32,832 bases of DNA from JAYZDP01 sp036337765 (GCA_036337765.1 JAYZDP010000203.1:1-32832); one strand, 5' to 3'; positions 1-8,297 are shown, counted from the first letter of the stretch. Made by a program: numbers and translations. Notes: generated by a model not told the origin, from the sequence alone.

Positions 1-143
1 TTCCGGCCTCATTTTCCAAGTGCGGTCGGCGTCTGAATCGGGGGACTTGTTGACGCCTGTTTGCTAAGTTCGTTCAGGCAAGAATGCAAACTGCGGGAAC
101 TGGATCCTCGCAGGACGGATCAAATCTGTAGAGGAGGGTAGAA

Positions 144-845
144 GTGGACATCGGAGGAACTTTTTGGGGTCTGATGCAGCAGGGTGGCGTGATCATGTGG
201 CCTCTGCTCGCCTTCTCTATCGTCGCTGTAGCCGTCTCAATCGAGCGGTTCATCTCTCTTCGCCGGGCGAAGATCAACGTCAACGAGTTTCTCGCCAAGG
301 TGCGCAAGGCCCTCGTCGTCAACCGGTCGATCCGCGATGCGATCAAGGTCTGTGAGCAATACCGCGGACCCGTCGCCTCCATCATGAAGGCCGGCCTACT
401 CAAGTACGGTCAACCCAAAGAAGACGTCGAAAAGACGATCGAGAACGCCGCCCTCTTCGAGATGGGGCGCCTCGAGCGGTTTCTAGTCGTCTTGGCCACG
501 ATCGCGAACGTTGCCCCCCTCCTCGGCTTCTTCGGCACCGTGACTGGAATGATGAGGTCGTTCGATGCGCTCGCAGCCGCCGGTCTCTCCAACCCCGGCC
601 TCGTCGCCATCGGCATCAAAGAGGCCCTGACCACCACGGCCGCCGGTCTCGGCGTCGCCATCCCGGTGCAGCTGGTCTACAACTACTTCATGAGCCGCAT
701 CAACAAGTTCGTGCGCGACATCGAGACGTCGACGAACATGCTGCTCGAGACGTTCGGCGAGATGGAGCGCTCGGGGATCGCACCCGAGGTCGCCACCGGC
801 GCTCCGGGCGATGCAGGTTCCAAGGACACACCCGCTGCCAACTAG
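144..845 (+). CDS. exbB: ExbB/TolQ/MotA-family proton channel protein
   Basis: Inner-membrane stator subunit that, with ExbD, uses the proton motive force to drive TonB. The 233-residue product has the three-helix ExbB plan: hydrophobic segments at about residues 14-36, 113-137 and 160-184. The family core is visible as NVAPLLGFFGTVTGMM near residue 122 and TTTAAGLGVAIP near 163. The GTG start is set by gaggaggg at 131-138, five bases upstream. It is the first gene of a plus-strand run, with exbD 21 bp downstream. In the 143 bp ahead I see only a weak extended -10-like stretch near 62-70 and nothing else. TolQ is the alternative name; the nearby TonB and the absence of TolA, TolB and Pal favour ExbB. 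Confidence 0.93.
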   Translation: MDIGGTFWGLMQQGGVIMWPLLAFSIVAVAVSIERFISLRRAKINVNEFLAKVRKALVVNRSIRDAIKVCEQYRGPVASIMKAGLLKYGQPKEDVEKTIENAALFEMGRLERFLVVLATIANVAPLLGFFGTVTGMMRSFDALAAAGLSNPGLVAIGIKEALTTTAAGLGVAIPVQLVYNYFMSRINKFVRDIETSTNMLLETFGEMERSGIAPEVATGAPGDAGSKDTPAAN

Positions 846-866
846 GGCCGCTGACGGAGCCGAGCC

Positions 867-1301
867 ATGAGACTCAAAGCAAGAATGCAGCACGAGGGAA
901 CGATCCCGACGGCCTCGATGGCCGACATCGCTTTCCTACTGATCATCTTCTTCATGCTGACGATCACCTTCGAGGTCGACAAGACCCAGGTGGCGCTACC
1001 CAAGACCGAGCTGCGTTTCGAGGTACCGAAAAAGGCCGCCTTCGTGTCGGTAGACGACAACGGCCAGCTCAGAGTCTCGGACGGTGAGGAGATGAGCGCG
1101 GTCGTTCCCGGCGTCGACGACGTCCTGTCGTTCGCCGCCGGAGTGGTCGCGACCGATCCGGGCAAGGCCTTCGTCGTGAAGGCCGGCACCGCGACTCAGT
1201 ACCAGCATGTCGACAAGGTCATCGATGCGCTCAAACGAGCGAAGGTGGAGATGATCTATCTCCTCTCGGACCAAGAGACGATCGCAGTGGCCGGAGGCTA
1301 G
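867..1301 (+). CDS. exbD: ExbD/TolR-family protein, first copy
   Basis: Stator partner of ExbB with a short cytoplasmic N-terminus, one membrane helix and a periplasmic domain. The 144-residue product shows the family signature IPTASMADIAFLLIIFFM (residues 13-30). Asp20 is the conserved membrane aspartate that carries protons in ExbD. The ATG start has ACGGAG about eight bases upstream. It lies 21 bp after exbB and 2 bp before a second exbD. The second copy shares the membrane motif but differs in the periplasmic domain, so the pair is an old duplication probably giving a mixed ExbD dimer. Family call is firm; which copy contacts TonB is unknown. Confidence 0.93.
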   Translation: MRLKARMQHEGTIPTASMADIAFLLIIFFMLTITFEVDKTQVALPKTELRFEVPKKAAFVSVDDNGQLRVSDGEEMSAVVPGVDDVLSFAAGVVATDPGKAFVVKAGTATQYQHVDKVIDALKRAKVEMIYLLSDQETIAVAGG

Positions 1302-1303
1302 CC

Positions 1304-1747
1304 ATGGCTATGAAGATGAATAAGCGGACGGTCTCAGACGAGATCCCGACCGCTTCGATGGCGGACATCGCCTTTCTCTTGATCATTTACTTCATGGTCA
1401 CGTCCACCTTCACCGCCACCCGCGGTCTGGACTTCGCGCCGCCGAAGGACGACGACAATCCGCCGATCATCGAAAAAGAGGACTCCGTCCTGATCGAGAT
1501 CCGGTCCAGTGGCGACCTCGTCGTCGATCAGCAGCCGATGAGGCTCGATGACATCATCGACTACCTCAAGCCCAAACTGGAACGGAACCCGGAAAAACCG
1601 GTCATCATCCGGCCGGATCCGACCGCCCCCTACGGCGCCATGGTCGATGTGATGGATGAGCTTCGCCAGGGCCAGAACAAGGGCTTGAAAGACGAGGTGC
1701 GGATCTCACTACCGACCCAGCGCGAGATCGACGCGCTCTGGTTCTAG
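1304..1747 (+). CDS. exbD: ExbD/TolR-family protein, second copy
   Basis: Second ExbD-like subunit, 147 residues, with IPTASMADIAFLLIIYFM at residues 14-31 and the proton-carrying aspartate at Asp21. One membrane helix is followed by a periplasmic domain of about 100 residues containing PVIIRPDPTAPYGAMVDVMDE-like text, typical of the ExbD/TolR fold. GGAGG at 1293-1297, inside the end of the previous gene, is spaced six bases from the ATG. The 2-bp gap to the upstream copy implies translational coupling. tonB follows after 37 bp. Tandem exbD genes beside one exbB are common in Bacteroidota, Acidobacteriota and deltaproteobacterial lineages. Confidence 0.93.
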   Translation: MAMKMNKRTVSDEIPTASMADIAFLLIIYFMVTSTFTATRGLDFAPPKDDDNPPIIEKEDSVLIEIRSSGDLVVDQQPMRLDDIIDYLKPKLERNPEKPVIIRPDPTAPYGAMVDVMDELRQGQNKGLKDEVRISLPTQREIDALWF

Positions 1748-1784
1748 AAACTTCGCCTCCCGAAAACGGAATCCCGGAGTCAAC

Positions 1785-2513
1785 ATGAGCAAGAAACCCG
1801 AAAAGGCTGCTGCCGGCGCGACGAAACAGCTCACCAAGGAGGAGATGTCGCTCGGCGAGTTCAGCTCGTTCGCCTTGGAGCAGAAGGAAGACAACAAGGT
1901 TCTGAAGTGGGCCTATGGCGTCGCCTTCATGTTCCACCTGGTTTTGCTCATCATCAATTTCCCGACCTTCGCGCGGGAGGCCACAGGGGAGAAGCAGAAG
2001 CCGAAGGTCTACGTCATCCAGCAGGTGCGCTTCAAGCCGCCGCCACCGAAGCAGGAGCAGCAGATCCCGAAGCCGAAGGCCAAGAAGGTTCCGATCCCGG
2101 ATCCGACTCCCGACGAGCCCGAGCCCATCCGCATGCCCGAGCCCGAAGAGGACCTCGAGATTCCGGATGTCGACGACCTCGTCATCGCCGTACCCGAAGC
2201 GCCACCCGCGCCCGAGGCCTCGGGTCCGATCTTCGTCACCGGCGACGTGCAGAAGCCGGAGAAGATCTCCGACGTCCAACCGCAGTACTCCGAGATCGCG
2301 CGCAAGGCTCGCATTCAGGGTGTCGTCATCATTCAGACCATCATCGACAAGGACGGCAACATCACCGACATCACGGTGTTGAAGGGCCTGCCGATGGGCC
2401 TGACCGAGGCGGCGACGAGCGCGGTGGAGCAGTGGAAGTACAAGCCGGCGACGCTGAACGGCAAGCCGGTCTCGGTGTACTTCAACCTCACAGTGAACTT
2501 CCAGCTGCAGTAG
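1785..2513 (+). CDS. tonB: TonB energy-transducing protein
   Basis: Links the ExbB-ExbD motor to outer-membrane TonB-dependent receptors. The 242-residue product has a cytoplasmic N-terminal stretch of about 40 residues and one membrane helix at about 42-59. A proline- and charge-rich periplasmic spacer follows (about 84-145, with PPPP and repeated Pro-Glu/Pro-Lys pairs). The TonB C-terminal fold lies at about 155-242, with QPQYSEIARKARIQGVVIIQ, EQWKYKPATLNGKPV and a final aromatic strand. The N-terminal extension is longer than in E. coli TonB. CGGAG precedes the ATG by about six bases. No TonB-dependent receptor lies in the window, so the cargo is unknown. Confidence 0.94.
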   Translation: MSKKPEKAAAGATKQLTKEEMSLGEFSSFALEQKEDNKVLKWAYGVAFMFHLVLLIINFPTFAREATGEKQKPKVYVIQQVRFKPPPPKQEQQIPKPKAKKVPIPDPTPDEPEPIRMPEPEEDLEIPDVDDLVIAVPEAPPAPEASGPIFVTGDVQKPEKISDVQPQYSEIARKARIQGVVIIQTIIDKDGNITDITVLKGLPMGLTEAATSAVEQWKYKPATLNGKPVSVYFNLTVNFQLQ

Positions 2514-2530
2514 CGCAGCCTACGAGAGAG

Positions 2531-3109
2531 ATGACCCCAGCCGGCTCTCTCGACGAGCTTCCGCTTCTCGACGTCCTCCAGCTTCTGACGGTCGCCGGCC
2601 GTAGCGGTACGTTTCGCCTGGCGGACGGTTCGCACCAAGGCCACATCGTTCTGAGTCACGGCGAGATCGTCGAAGCTCGCATCGAGGAGCTATCGGGCGA
2701 GGCGGCACTCAACGAACTGACCCTGTGGTCGACCGGCCGCTTCGAGTTCGAGGCCAGCGAGGTGGCGTTCGAATCTCCTACCATCAAGCGGACGACGACA
2801 GCGCTTCTAGCCGACGCTGCCCATCGCCTCGACGAGTGGCAGGCGATTCGCAAGACCGTTCCATCGGTCAGCTCAACGCCGTGTTTCGTCGAAGATGCGC
2901 CGGCGTCCAACATCGTCTTGACCCCGTCCGAGTGGGCGGTGGTGCGGAATATCGACGGCGCGCGAACCGTTCGACAGGTAGCCGACGCCGTGAAGAAGAG
3001 TCTCTTCGAGACCTGCTCTTCTCTGAGACGACTGGTCGATGGCGGCCTCGTCGTTGTTGCCGAGCAAGAATCGGAGGTCGCACCTCGTGGAGAGGTTGCT
3101 CTCGTCTGA
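2531..3109 (+). CDS. DUF4388 (PATAN-type) domain protein
   Basis: A 192-residue soluble protein with no signal peptide or membrane segment. Residues 1-90 match the DUF4388/PATAN pattern: SLDELPLLDVLQLLTVAGRS, then GHIVLSHGEIVEARI and GEAALNELTLWSTGRFEF. This domain occurs in PatA-like regulators and in many gliding or delta-type bacteria. Residues about 125-180 (TPSEWAVVRNIDGARTVRQV and SSLRRLVDGGLVVV) look like a small winged-helix-type module. The ATG at 2531 follows GAGAGAG and lies 17 bp after tonB; the reading frame stays open upstream, but only as a shadow of tonB. Its place in the Ton operon suggests a regulatory or scaffold role, which is inference. Confidence 0.85.
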   Translation: MTPAGSLDELPLLDVLQLLTVAGRSGTFRLADGSHQGHIVLSHGEIVEARIEELSGEAALNELTLWSTGRFEFEASEVAFESPTIKRTTTALLADAAHRLDEWQAIRKTVPSVSSTPCFVEDAPASNIVLTPSEWAVVRNIDGARTVRQVADAVKKSLFETCSSLRRLVDGGLVVVAEQESEVAPRGEVALV

Positions 3110-3153
3110 TGCATTGATCGAGTCTCGAGGCATTTACCAGAAGGGTCACCACC

Positions 3154-4344
3154 ATGCAGAAAACACTCTGCCTTCTTCTCACCCTCTCGTTGTCGCTGGT
3201 CTCAGCGTCCGCCTTCGCCGGCTGGGACGAGGGCGTCGCCGCCTACACCGCGAAGAACTACCAGGAAGCCATCAACCAGTTCGTGGCGTACCTCGACGAG
3301 ATCGACCAGCTCGGCGGTGACCCGAAGGAGGCGCAGTACCAGCCCGCCTACTTCATGATCGGCGCTAGCCAGTTCCGGCTGAAGAACTACCAGGAAGCGA
3401 TCGAGTCACTCAAGACTTCGCTCGAGATGAAGGCTGGCGACCTCAACACACAGCTCACCCTGGGCCAGGCCTACTTTCGCAGTGGAGACCACAACAACGC
3501 CGCGTCGACGCTGGCCAAGCTCGATGCCGGTTCGCTTCCGAAGGCGACCCAGGCAACTATCGCGAAGATGGTGGCTACCTCGTACCAGCAGAGCGGCAAC
3601 ACCTCGATGACCCTGCGCGGATGGGAGAACGCTGCGAAGCTCAACCCCTCGGACGCGGCGTCGCAGTTCAACTACGGCACTCAAGCGTTGGCCAACGGCT
3701 ACACCGACGACGCCATTGCTGCACTCACCAAGGCCTCCAGCCTCGACGCTAAAGATCCCGTCAAGCATCGCGCCCTGGCTACTGCGCTCCTGCGTAAGGG
3801 CCGCGAGACCAAAGACCCGGCCGCAAAGAAGTCTACCTATACGAAGGCTGTCTCGGCTGCCCAGAAGCTGGTGCAGGCCGAATCCAACTTCGACAACCTG
3901 CTGCTTCTCGGTGAGACGCAGCTTGGCGCCAAGCAGTACGACGGCTCGATCTCGAGTCTCAACCAGGCGACCACCAAGAACTCGAGCGACTGGCTCCCCT
4001 ACTACTACCTCGGCCAGGCCCACACCGCGAATGGTGACTACGCTGCCGCGATTGACCCGCTAGAGGCGGCCCAGGGCAAGCCGAAGGCCGACCAGAAGAA
4101 GATCTTCTCGCAGCTCGGCTTCGTCTACGAGAAGCAGAAGAAGTACCCGGAGGCGAAGGAGGCCTACGGCAAAGCCGGGGACCAGGCCGGGCTCCGCCGC
4201 GTCCAGGAGAACCAGGACATCGCCGAAGAGAACAAGGGCATCGAGGCCCAGAACAAGCAGATCGAGGAGCTGGAGCGCCAGAAGAAGGAGCTCGAGCGAG
4301 AGATGCAGGCTCTGCCCGGCACGCAGTCGAAGCCCGAGGAGTAA
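3154..4344 (+). CDS. Secreted tetratricopeptide-repeat protein
   Basis: A 396-residue exported protein. The N-terminal signal peptide has a hydrophobic core at residues 5-20 ending at ASAFAG, so it is likely periplasmic. The body is a chain of TPR-like helical pairs: AAYTAKNYQEAINQF near residue 30, FRLKNYQEAIESLK near 76, NGYTDDAIAALTKA near 180, ANGDYAAAIDPL near 290 and YEKQKKYPEAKEAY near 325. The last 45 residues form a Glu/Lys/Gln-rich coiled coil. AAGGGTC precedes the ATG. It is the last gene of the exbB-tonB run, 44 bp after the DUF4388 gene, and its stop is 10 bp from the converging ftsX stop, leaving no room for a separate terminator. It may scaffold the Ton complex; this is inference. 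Confidence 0.88.
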   Translation: MQKTLCLLLTLSLSLVSASAFAGWDEGVAAYTAKNYQEAINQFVAYLDEIDQLGGDPKEAQYQPAYFMIGASQFRLKNYQEAIESLKTSLEMKAGDLNTQLTLGQAYFRSGDHNNAASTLAKLDAGSLPKATQATIAKMVATSYQQSGNTSMTLRGWENAAKLNPSDAASQFNYGTQALANGYTDDAIAALTKASSLDAKDPVKHRALATALLRKGRETKDPAAKKSTYTKAVSAAQKLVQAESNFDNLLLLGETQLGAKQYDGSISSLNQATTKNSSDWLPYYYLGQAHTANGDYAAAIDPLEAAQGKPKADQKKIFSQLGFVYEKQKKYPEAKEAYGKAGDQAGLRRVQENQDIAEENKGIEAQNKQIEELERQKKELEREMQALPGTQSKPEE

Positions 4345-4354
4345 GTCGCGCTTC

Positions 4355-5261
4355 TTACGTTCCCGGGCTAGCTTCGCGGCGCAGCGACAACACCGCGCCG
4401 AGCAGTCCCACCAGCGCTCCACCGACGAGCAGGGCCCCGATCTCGATCGGGCCCGCAGGCTCCGCCAGGAAGAGCTCCACCCACAACGGGTCGCTCTGGG
4501 CGAAGGGTAGCGCACGAAAGCCGATCATGAGCGCCAGGATCGCGAGGGTCGCGCCGGCGATTCCCTGAAGAAGCCCCTCCAGGTAGAACGGCCCCCGGAT
4601 GTAGAACTCGGTGGCTCCCACGAGGCGCATGATGGTGATCTCCTCTCGATGCAGCTGCGCGATCAGCCGTAGCACGCTCGAGGTGGTCAACGCCGCAGCG
4701 ACGAGCAAGATGAAGCCTAGGGACCAACCCACCGGCCCGCAGGACCTCGAGCGCCAGCATGAGCTGGTCCAGCCAGTCCTGGTCTGCCTCGACCATCAGC
4801 GCGGCGGGGTGTGCGCGCAACACCTCGAGCCAGTCGTCGAACTGACCGGCCTCGATAACAGTCGCGTCGAGAGCCGCCTCGATCGACGGCGGAAAGAGCT
4901 CTCCCTCCCATACGTCGCTGAGCTCGGCGAGGCGCGGAAACGTCGCCCCGAATCGCTCGGCGGCCTCGGCGCTCGTCACGTCGCTGAGCTCACCGACCCA
5001 ACGTGGCGCGCTCATCGAGAAACGCAGATCGTCGACGTCGGCGGCGCTCGCATCCTTCGCCAGGTAGACCACAACTGCGACCTCCTCGCGCCATTGCGCC
5101 AGAGTCGTCGAAAGGTTGCGAAACCCGACCATGAAGCCGCCGGTCAGGAACAGGCTGACGCCGATGGTGAAGCACGCGACCAGGCTGGTCTTCCAGCTGC
5201 GGCGTAAGCTCCGGCCAGCCTCGGCAATGATGTGGCTGGCGACGCGTGCCAGCCCGCCCAC
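4355..5261 (-). CDS. ftsX: Cell-division protein FtsX, interrupted by a one-base frameshift
   Basis: FtsX is the membrane half of FtsEX, which activates peptidoglycan hydrolases at the division site. The N-terminal part, from GTG 5261, has a first helix at about residues 26-48 and the extracellular domain (VVVYLAKDASAADVDDLRF, ELFPPSIEAAL), then reads into LMLALEVLRAGG. The remaining membrane domain (GWSLGFILLVAAALTTSSVL, EEITIMRLVGATEFYIRGPF) continues in another frame down to TAA at 4355. Removing one base from the CCC at 4728-4730 (GGG on the coding strand) joins the two halves into a normal 301-residue FtsX. GAGGAG sits five bases before the GTG. Whether this is a sequencing or assembly error or a real mutation cannot be told here; a homopolymer error is more likely because the gene is essential or near-essential in many bacteria. 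Confidence 0.85.
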
Positions 5262-5971
5262 GCGCTCTCCTCGGTGGCGGGGCTCGGGTCCCCTTCCATG
5301 GTGGCCAGGCCGGTAGTGTCAGACGCCAAGCGGCCCCGGTGTAGGAGCAGCACCCGGCGCGACATGGAATCGAGGATTCGCTTGTCGTGGGTCGCCAGCA
5401 CCACCGTGGTACCACCCTCGTTGATCTCGTCGAGAAGGTCGAGGATCTCCTCTGAGATCTCCGGGTCGAGGTTCCCGGTGGGCTCGTCGGCGAGCAGGAT
5501 TCTCGGATGGCAGACCAGTGCCCGAGCAAGGGTAACGCGCTGCTGCTCGCCGCCGGAAAGCTGTTGCGGAAAGGCGTTGAGCCGGTGGGCGAGGCCGACT
5601 CGGCGTAGGGCACGCTCGACCATGCTCTGCTGGTCGGCCGGGGACTTGCCGAGAATACGGGGTAGGTAGGCCACGTTCTCGAAGACGGTTTTGCGCGGGA
5701 TCAGTCGAAAGCTCTGAAAGACGACGCCGATGCCGCGGCGCAGAAACGGCACCCGCCGGCGCGGCAGCTCGACAACGTTGCGACCGCCGACACGGATCGA
5801 GCCCTCGTCGGGCAACTCCTCGCGATAGACGAGCTTGAGCAGCGTCGACTTGCCGGCTCCGCTCGCCCCTGTCAGGAGTACGTACTCCCCTCGCTCGATC
5901 TCGAATGAGACGTCGACGAGGGCACGCGGGCCCGAGGGGTACTTCTTGGAGACGCTCTGGAAGCGGATCAC
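5144..5971 (-). CDS. ftsE: Cell-division ATP-binding protein FtsE
   Basis: ABC-type ATPase partner of FtsX. The 275-residue frame has Walker A GASGAGKST (35-43), a Q-loop at VVFQSFRLIP (83-92), signature LSGGEQQR (138-145), Walker B ILLADE (158-163) and the switch His195 in ATHD. These are laid out as in FtsE, whose usual length is about 220-230 residues. The GTG start follows the gatB stop by one base and gives MIRFQSVSKKYPSGP, the normal FtsE N-terminus. The tail after about residue 228 is not FtsE-like and is encoded within the first 118 bp of ftsX. No stop occurs near the ftsX start in any frame of this strand, so the C-terminus is genuinely longer or affected by sequence error. Confidence 0.92.
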   Translation of the reverse strand: MIRFQSVSKKYPSGPRALVDVSFEIERGEYVLLTGASGAGKSTLLKLVYREELPDEGSIRVGGRNVVELPRRRVPFLRRGIGVVFQSFRLIPRKTVFENVAYLPRILGKSPADQQSMVERALRRVGLAHRLNAFPQQLSGGEQQRVTLARALVCHPRILLADEPTGNLDPEISEEILDLLDEINEGGTTVVLATHDKRILDSMSRRVLLLHRGRLASDTTGLATMEGDPSPATEESAWAGWHASPATSLPRLAGAYAAAGRPAWSRASPSASACS

Positions 5972-5972
5972 G

Positions 5973-7421
5973 TTAGGACTGGAGACGTTCGAGAGACTCT
6001 CGAAGGAGATCCTGCGCCTGATGCGGGTCGGCTCGGCCGGAGGACAGTTGCATCACCTGACCCACCAGAAAGCCCAGCGCTTTGGTCTTCCCAGCAAGGT
6101 ACTGCGACACCGGTGTCGGATGCTCCTCGAGCACCTCACGAATCCAGGCGCCGATCTCGTCGACATCCGACACCTGACCGAGGCCCATGCGATCCATGGC
6201 CGCAGCCGGCGGCTCGCAGGTCTCCCAGATCTCGGCCAAGAGCTCCTTGCCCCCACGGCCCGAGATACGCCCCTCGTCGACCAGCCTCACGAGATCGCCG
6301 ACGTGTTCGGGCCCGAGCGCCTGCTCAACGTCATCATGGCGCGCCTTCAGCTCGCGCAGCACCTCGGTCATCACCCAGTTGGCGATGCCCTTGGGATTCT
6401 CCGGGTAGCTCGCCACCGCCGCCTCGAAGTAGGCGGCCAATTCCGGACTCGAGGTCAGAAGCCTCGCATCGTCGAGCGACAGTTCGTAGTCGCCCCGAAA
6501 GCGCTCGCGGCGCTCCCACGGCAGCTCGGGCAGGTCGGCCTCCAGATCCGCTACGCGCTCGTTCGATAGAATGAGCGGGGGCAGATCCGGCTCCGGGAAG
6601 TATCGGTAGTCGTGCGCCTCCTCCTTCGAGCGCATCGGCCGCGTCACGCCGTGGGCCGCGTCAAAGGTCCGCGTCTCCTGGACGATAACCCCGCCCGAAT
6701 CGATACGGCCGCTCTGGCGCTCGATCTCGTAGTCGACAGCCTTGGCGATGTTACGGAAGGAGTTGAGGTTTTTGACCTCCACCTTGGTCCCGAGCTCTTC
6801 CTGCCCTGGCGGCCTCACCGACACGTTGGCGTCGCAACGCAGGCTGCCCTCCTCGAGGTTGCCGTCGGACGTGGTGGTGTAGAGAAGTACCTGATGCAGC
6901 GTCTGCAGGTAGTCCTGCGCCTCCGCCGCCGAGCTCATGTCAGGGGCGGAGACGATCTCCACCAAGGGTACACCGCAGCGGTTGAAGTCGACCAAGCTCT
7001 GCCCTGGAAGTGCCCCCCCGCCGGGAGTCTCGTGCAGCAGCTTTCCGGCGTCTTCCTCCATGTGCAAACGATCGATGGTGATCGACCGGTCGTGCTCGGT
7101 CAGCGGAAGCTGGCCCTCCTCGGCTACCGGCAGCTCGAACTGGCTGATCTGGTACCCCTTCGGAAGATCTGCGTAGAAGTAGTTCTTGCGCGCGAACACC
7201 GACACCGGGTTGACGCGGCAGCCCAGTGCGAGGGCCAGGCGGACCGCCAGATTCACCGCCTCGCGGTTCAACACCGGGAGGCTACCCGGATAGCCGGTAC
7301 AGACCGGGCAGATCAGGCTGTTCGGCTCCTCTCCGAAGGCGTTGCGGCACCGACAGAATATCTTCGTCCGCGTGTTGAGCTGAACGTGGACTTCGAGTCC
7401 GACAACCGCCTCGTAGCTCAT
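5973..7421 (-). CDS. gatB: Asp-tRNA(Asn)/Glu-tRNA(Gln) amidotransferase subunit B
   Basis: GatB kinases the carboxyl group of mischarged Glu-tRNA(Gln) or Asp-tRNA(Asn) before amidation by GatA. The 482-residue product starts MSYEAVVGLEVHVQL and has zinc-site cysteines near CRC (22-24) and CPVC (37-40). It also has ARKNYFYADLPKGYQISQ, the conserved HMEEDAGK stretch, DFNRCGVPLVEIVS and YRYFPEPDLPPL. The C-terminal YqeY-like helical domain ends LRESLERLQS. ATG 7421 is preferred over an in-frame TTG at 7460 because it matches the family start; neither has a clear ribosome site. ftsE follows after one base. gatA and gatC are absent from the window, so the amidotransferase genes are split in this genome. 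Confidence 0.96.
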   Translation of the reverse strand: MSYEAVVGLEVHVQLNTRTKIFCRCRNAFGEEPNSLICPVCTGYPGSLPVLNREAVNLAVRLALALGCRVNPVSVFARKNYFYADLPKGYQISQFELPVAEEGQLPLTEHDRSITIDRLHMEEDAGKLLHETPGGGALPGQSLVDFNRCGVPLVEIVSAPDMSSAAEAQDYLQTLHQVLLYTTTSDGNLEEGSLRCDANVSVRPPGQEELGTKVEVKNLNSFRNIAKAVDYEIERQSGRIDSGGVIVQETRTFDAAHGVTRPMRSKEEAHDYRYFPEPDLPPLILSNERVADLEADLPELPWERRERFRGDYELSLDDARLLTSSPELAAYFEAAVASYPENPKGIANWVMTEVLRELKARHDDVEQALGPEHVGDLVRLVDEGRISGRGGKELLAEIWETCEPPAAAMDRMGLGQVSDVDEIGAWIREVLEEHPTPVSQYLAGKTKALGFLVGQVMQLSSGRADPHQAQDLLRESLERLQS

Positions 7422-7575
7422 GGCCCGGCCTACGAGCTGGTCGAGAACCGCACGTTGCAATCACGCGACGTCCGGCTGAAACAGCGAAGGAGAGCCGAGA
7501 GCTCGGCAGATCGATGTGCGGCTCGAGGCATGCGCGGGCTAGTCTAACCGAGACGGGGTCGGGCCCAGACGATGC

Positions 7576-7582
7576 AGGAAGG
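7576..7582 (+). promoter_or_regulatory. Ribosome-binding site deciding the pgeF start
   Basis: The sequence aggaagg lies seven bases before ATG 7590. The other in-frame ATG, at 7572, has no purine-rich site upstream, so the downstream ATG is the more likely start. Confidence 0.55.
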
Positions 7583-7589
7583 CCGGAAG

Positions 7590-8297
7590 ATGTCGAAGAT
7601 GCAGCTCTGCCAACGCGAGGGCCATTGGTGCTGGCCCGCCGTAGCGCGCTGTGCGGAGCTGCGCTTCTATGGCAGGGCAACTTTCGGCGAGGAATCCGCA
7701 ATCGAAACCGACCTGAGGAACGCTGGCCTCGCGATCGCCTACCTGCGTCAGAAGCACACCGCCAGGGTCGTCTCGGTCGCGGCAGCCGGCGATGCGGGAG
7801 CCGCTGACGCACTCATCACGACCCGACCCGGACTCGCTCTGCGAATCGCCACCGCCGACTGCGTCCCGATCCTGCTCGTAGGAGAAGGTGTCGTCGCCGC
7901 GGTGCACGCAGGCTGGCGTGGCATCGCCGCCGACATCGTCGGCCGAACGCTCGATCAATGGCCGGACAAGGCACTCCCCAGGGCCGTCATCGGTCCGGCC
8001 ATAGGCCCATGTTGCTACGAAGTCGGCGACGACGTCGCTCGCGATGTCGCGGACGCGAGTACCCCGCAGGTGGTGGTCGAAGGACCCAGCGACCAACCCC
8101 ACCTGGACCTCCATCGCGCTGTCATGGACCAGCTCGCACGGGCAGGCGTCGACCGGATCGACAGCGTCCCTGCATGCACCCGATGCGAGCCAGAGAGGCT
8201 CTGGAGCTACCGGCGCGAAGGGCCACGGGCCGGCCGCAACCTCGCCTTCGTCTGGCTGTCTGAGGAGGCTAAAGGTCGAAGGAATTCGGGGCGCTAG
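7590..8297 (+). CDS. pgeF: PgeF/YfiH-type multicopper-oxidase-like purine nucleoside phosphorylase
   Basis: A CNF1/YfiH-fold ('laccase domain') protein of 235 residues. Members cleave adenosine and related nucleosides with phosphate, and E. coli YfiH (PgeF) also edits peptidoglycan precursors. The metal-site motifs are visible: LRQKHTARV (His), ATADCVPILL (Cys), VAAVHAGWRGIAADIV (His) and IGPAIGPCCYEVG. The C-terminal CTRCEPERLWSYRREG and GRNLAFVWL are also typical. An alternative start at 7572 would add six residues. The gene diverges from gatB across 168 bp. Its TAG stop shares the four bases CTAG (8294-8297) with the stop of the opposing small gene. Confidence 0.93.
   Translation: MSKMQLCQREGHWCWPAVARCAELRFYGRATFGEESAIETDLRNAGLAIAYLRQKHTARVVSVAAAGDAGAADALITTRPGLALRIATADCVPILLVGEGVVAAVHAGWRGIAADIVGRTLDQWPDKALPRAVIGPAIGPCCYEVGDDVARDVADASTPQVVVEGPSDQPHLDLHRAVMDQLARAGVDRIDSVPACTRCEPERLWSYRREGPRAGRNLAFVWLSEEAKGRRNSGR

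Noticed and set aside
1907..2530. Upstream extension of the DUF4388 frame over tonB
   Set aside because: The 208 extra codons read as arginine/alanine-rich shadow of tonB; the domain and ribosome site both start at 2531.
4368..4732. Separate small membrane protein gene at the C-terminal half of ftsX
   Set aside because: The sequence is the FtsX membrane domain and joins the upstream half exactly when one base is removed, so it is not an independent gene.
6612..7547. Open frame of 311 codons antisense to gatB
   Set aside because: gatB is unambiguous on the other strand, and the antisense translation has no domain.
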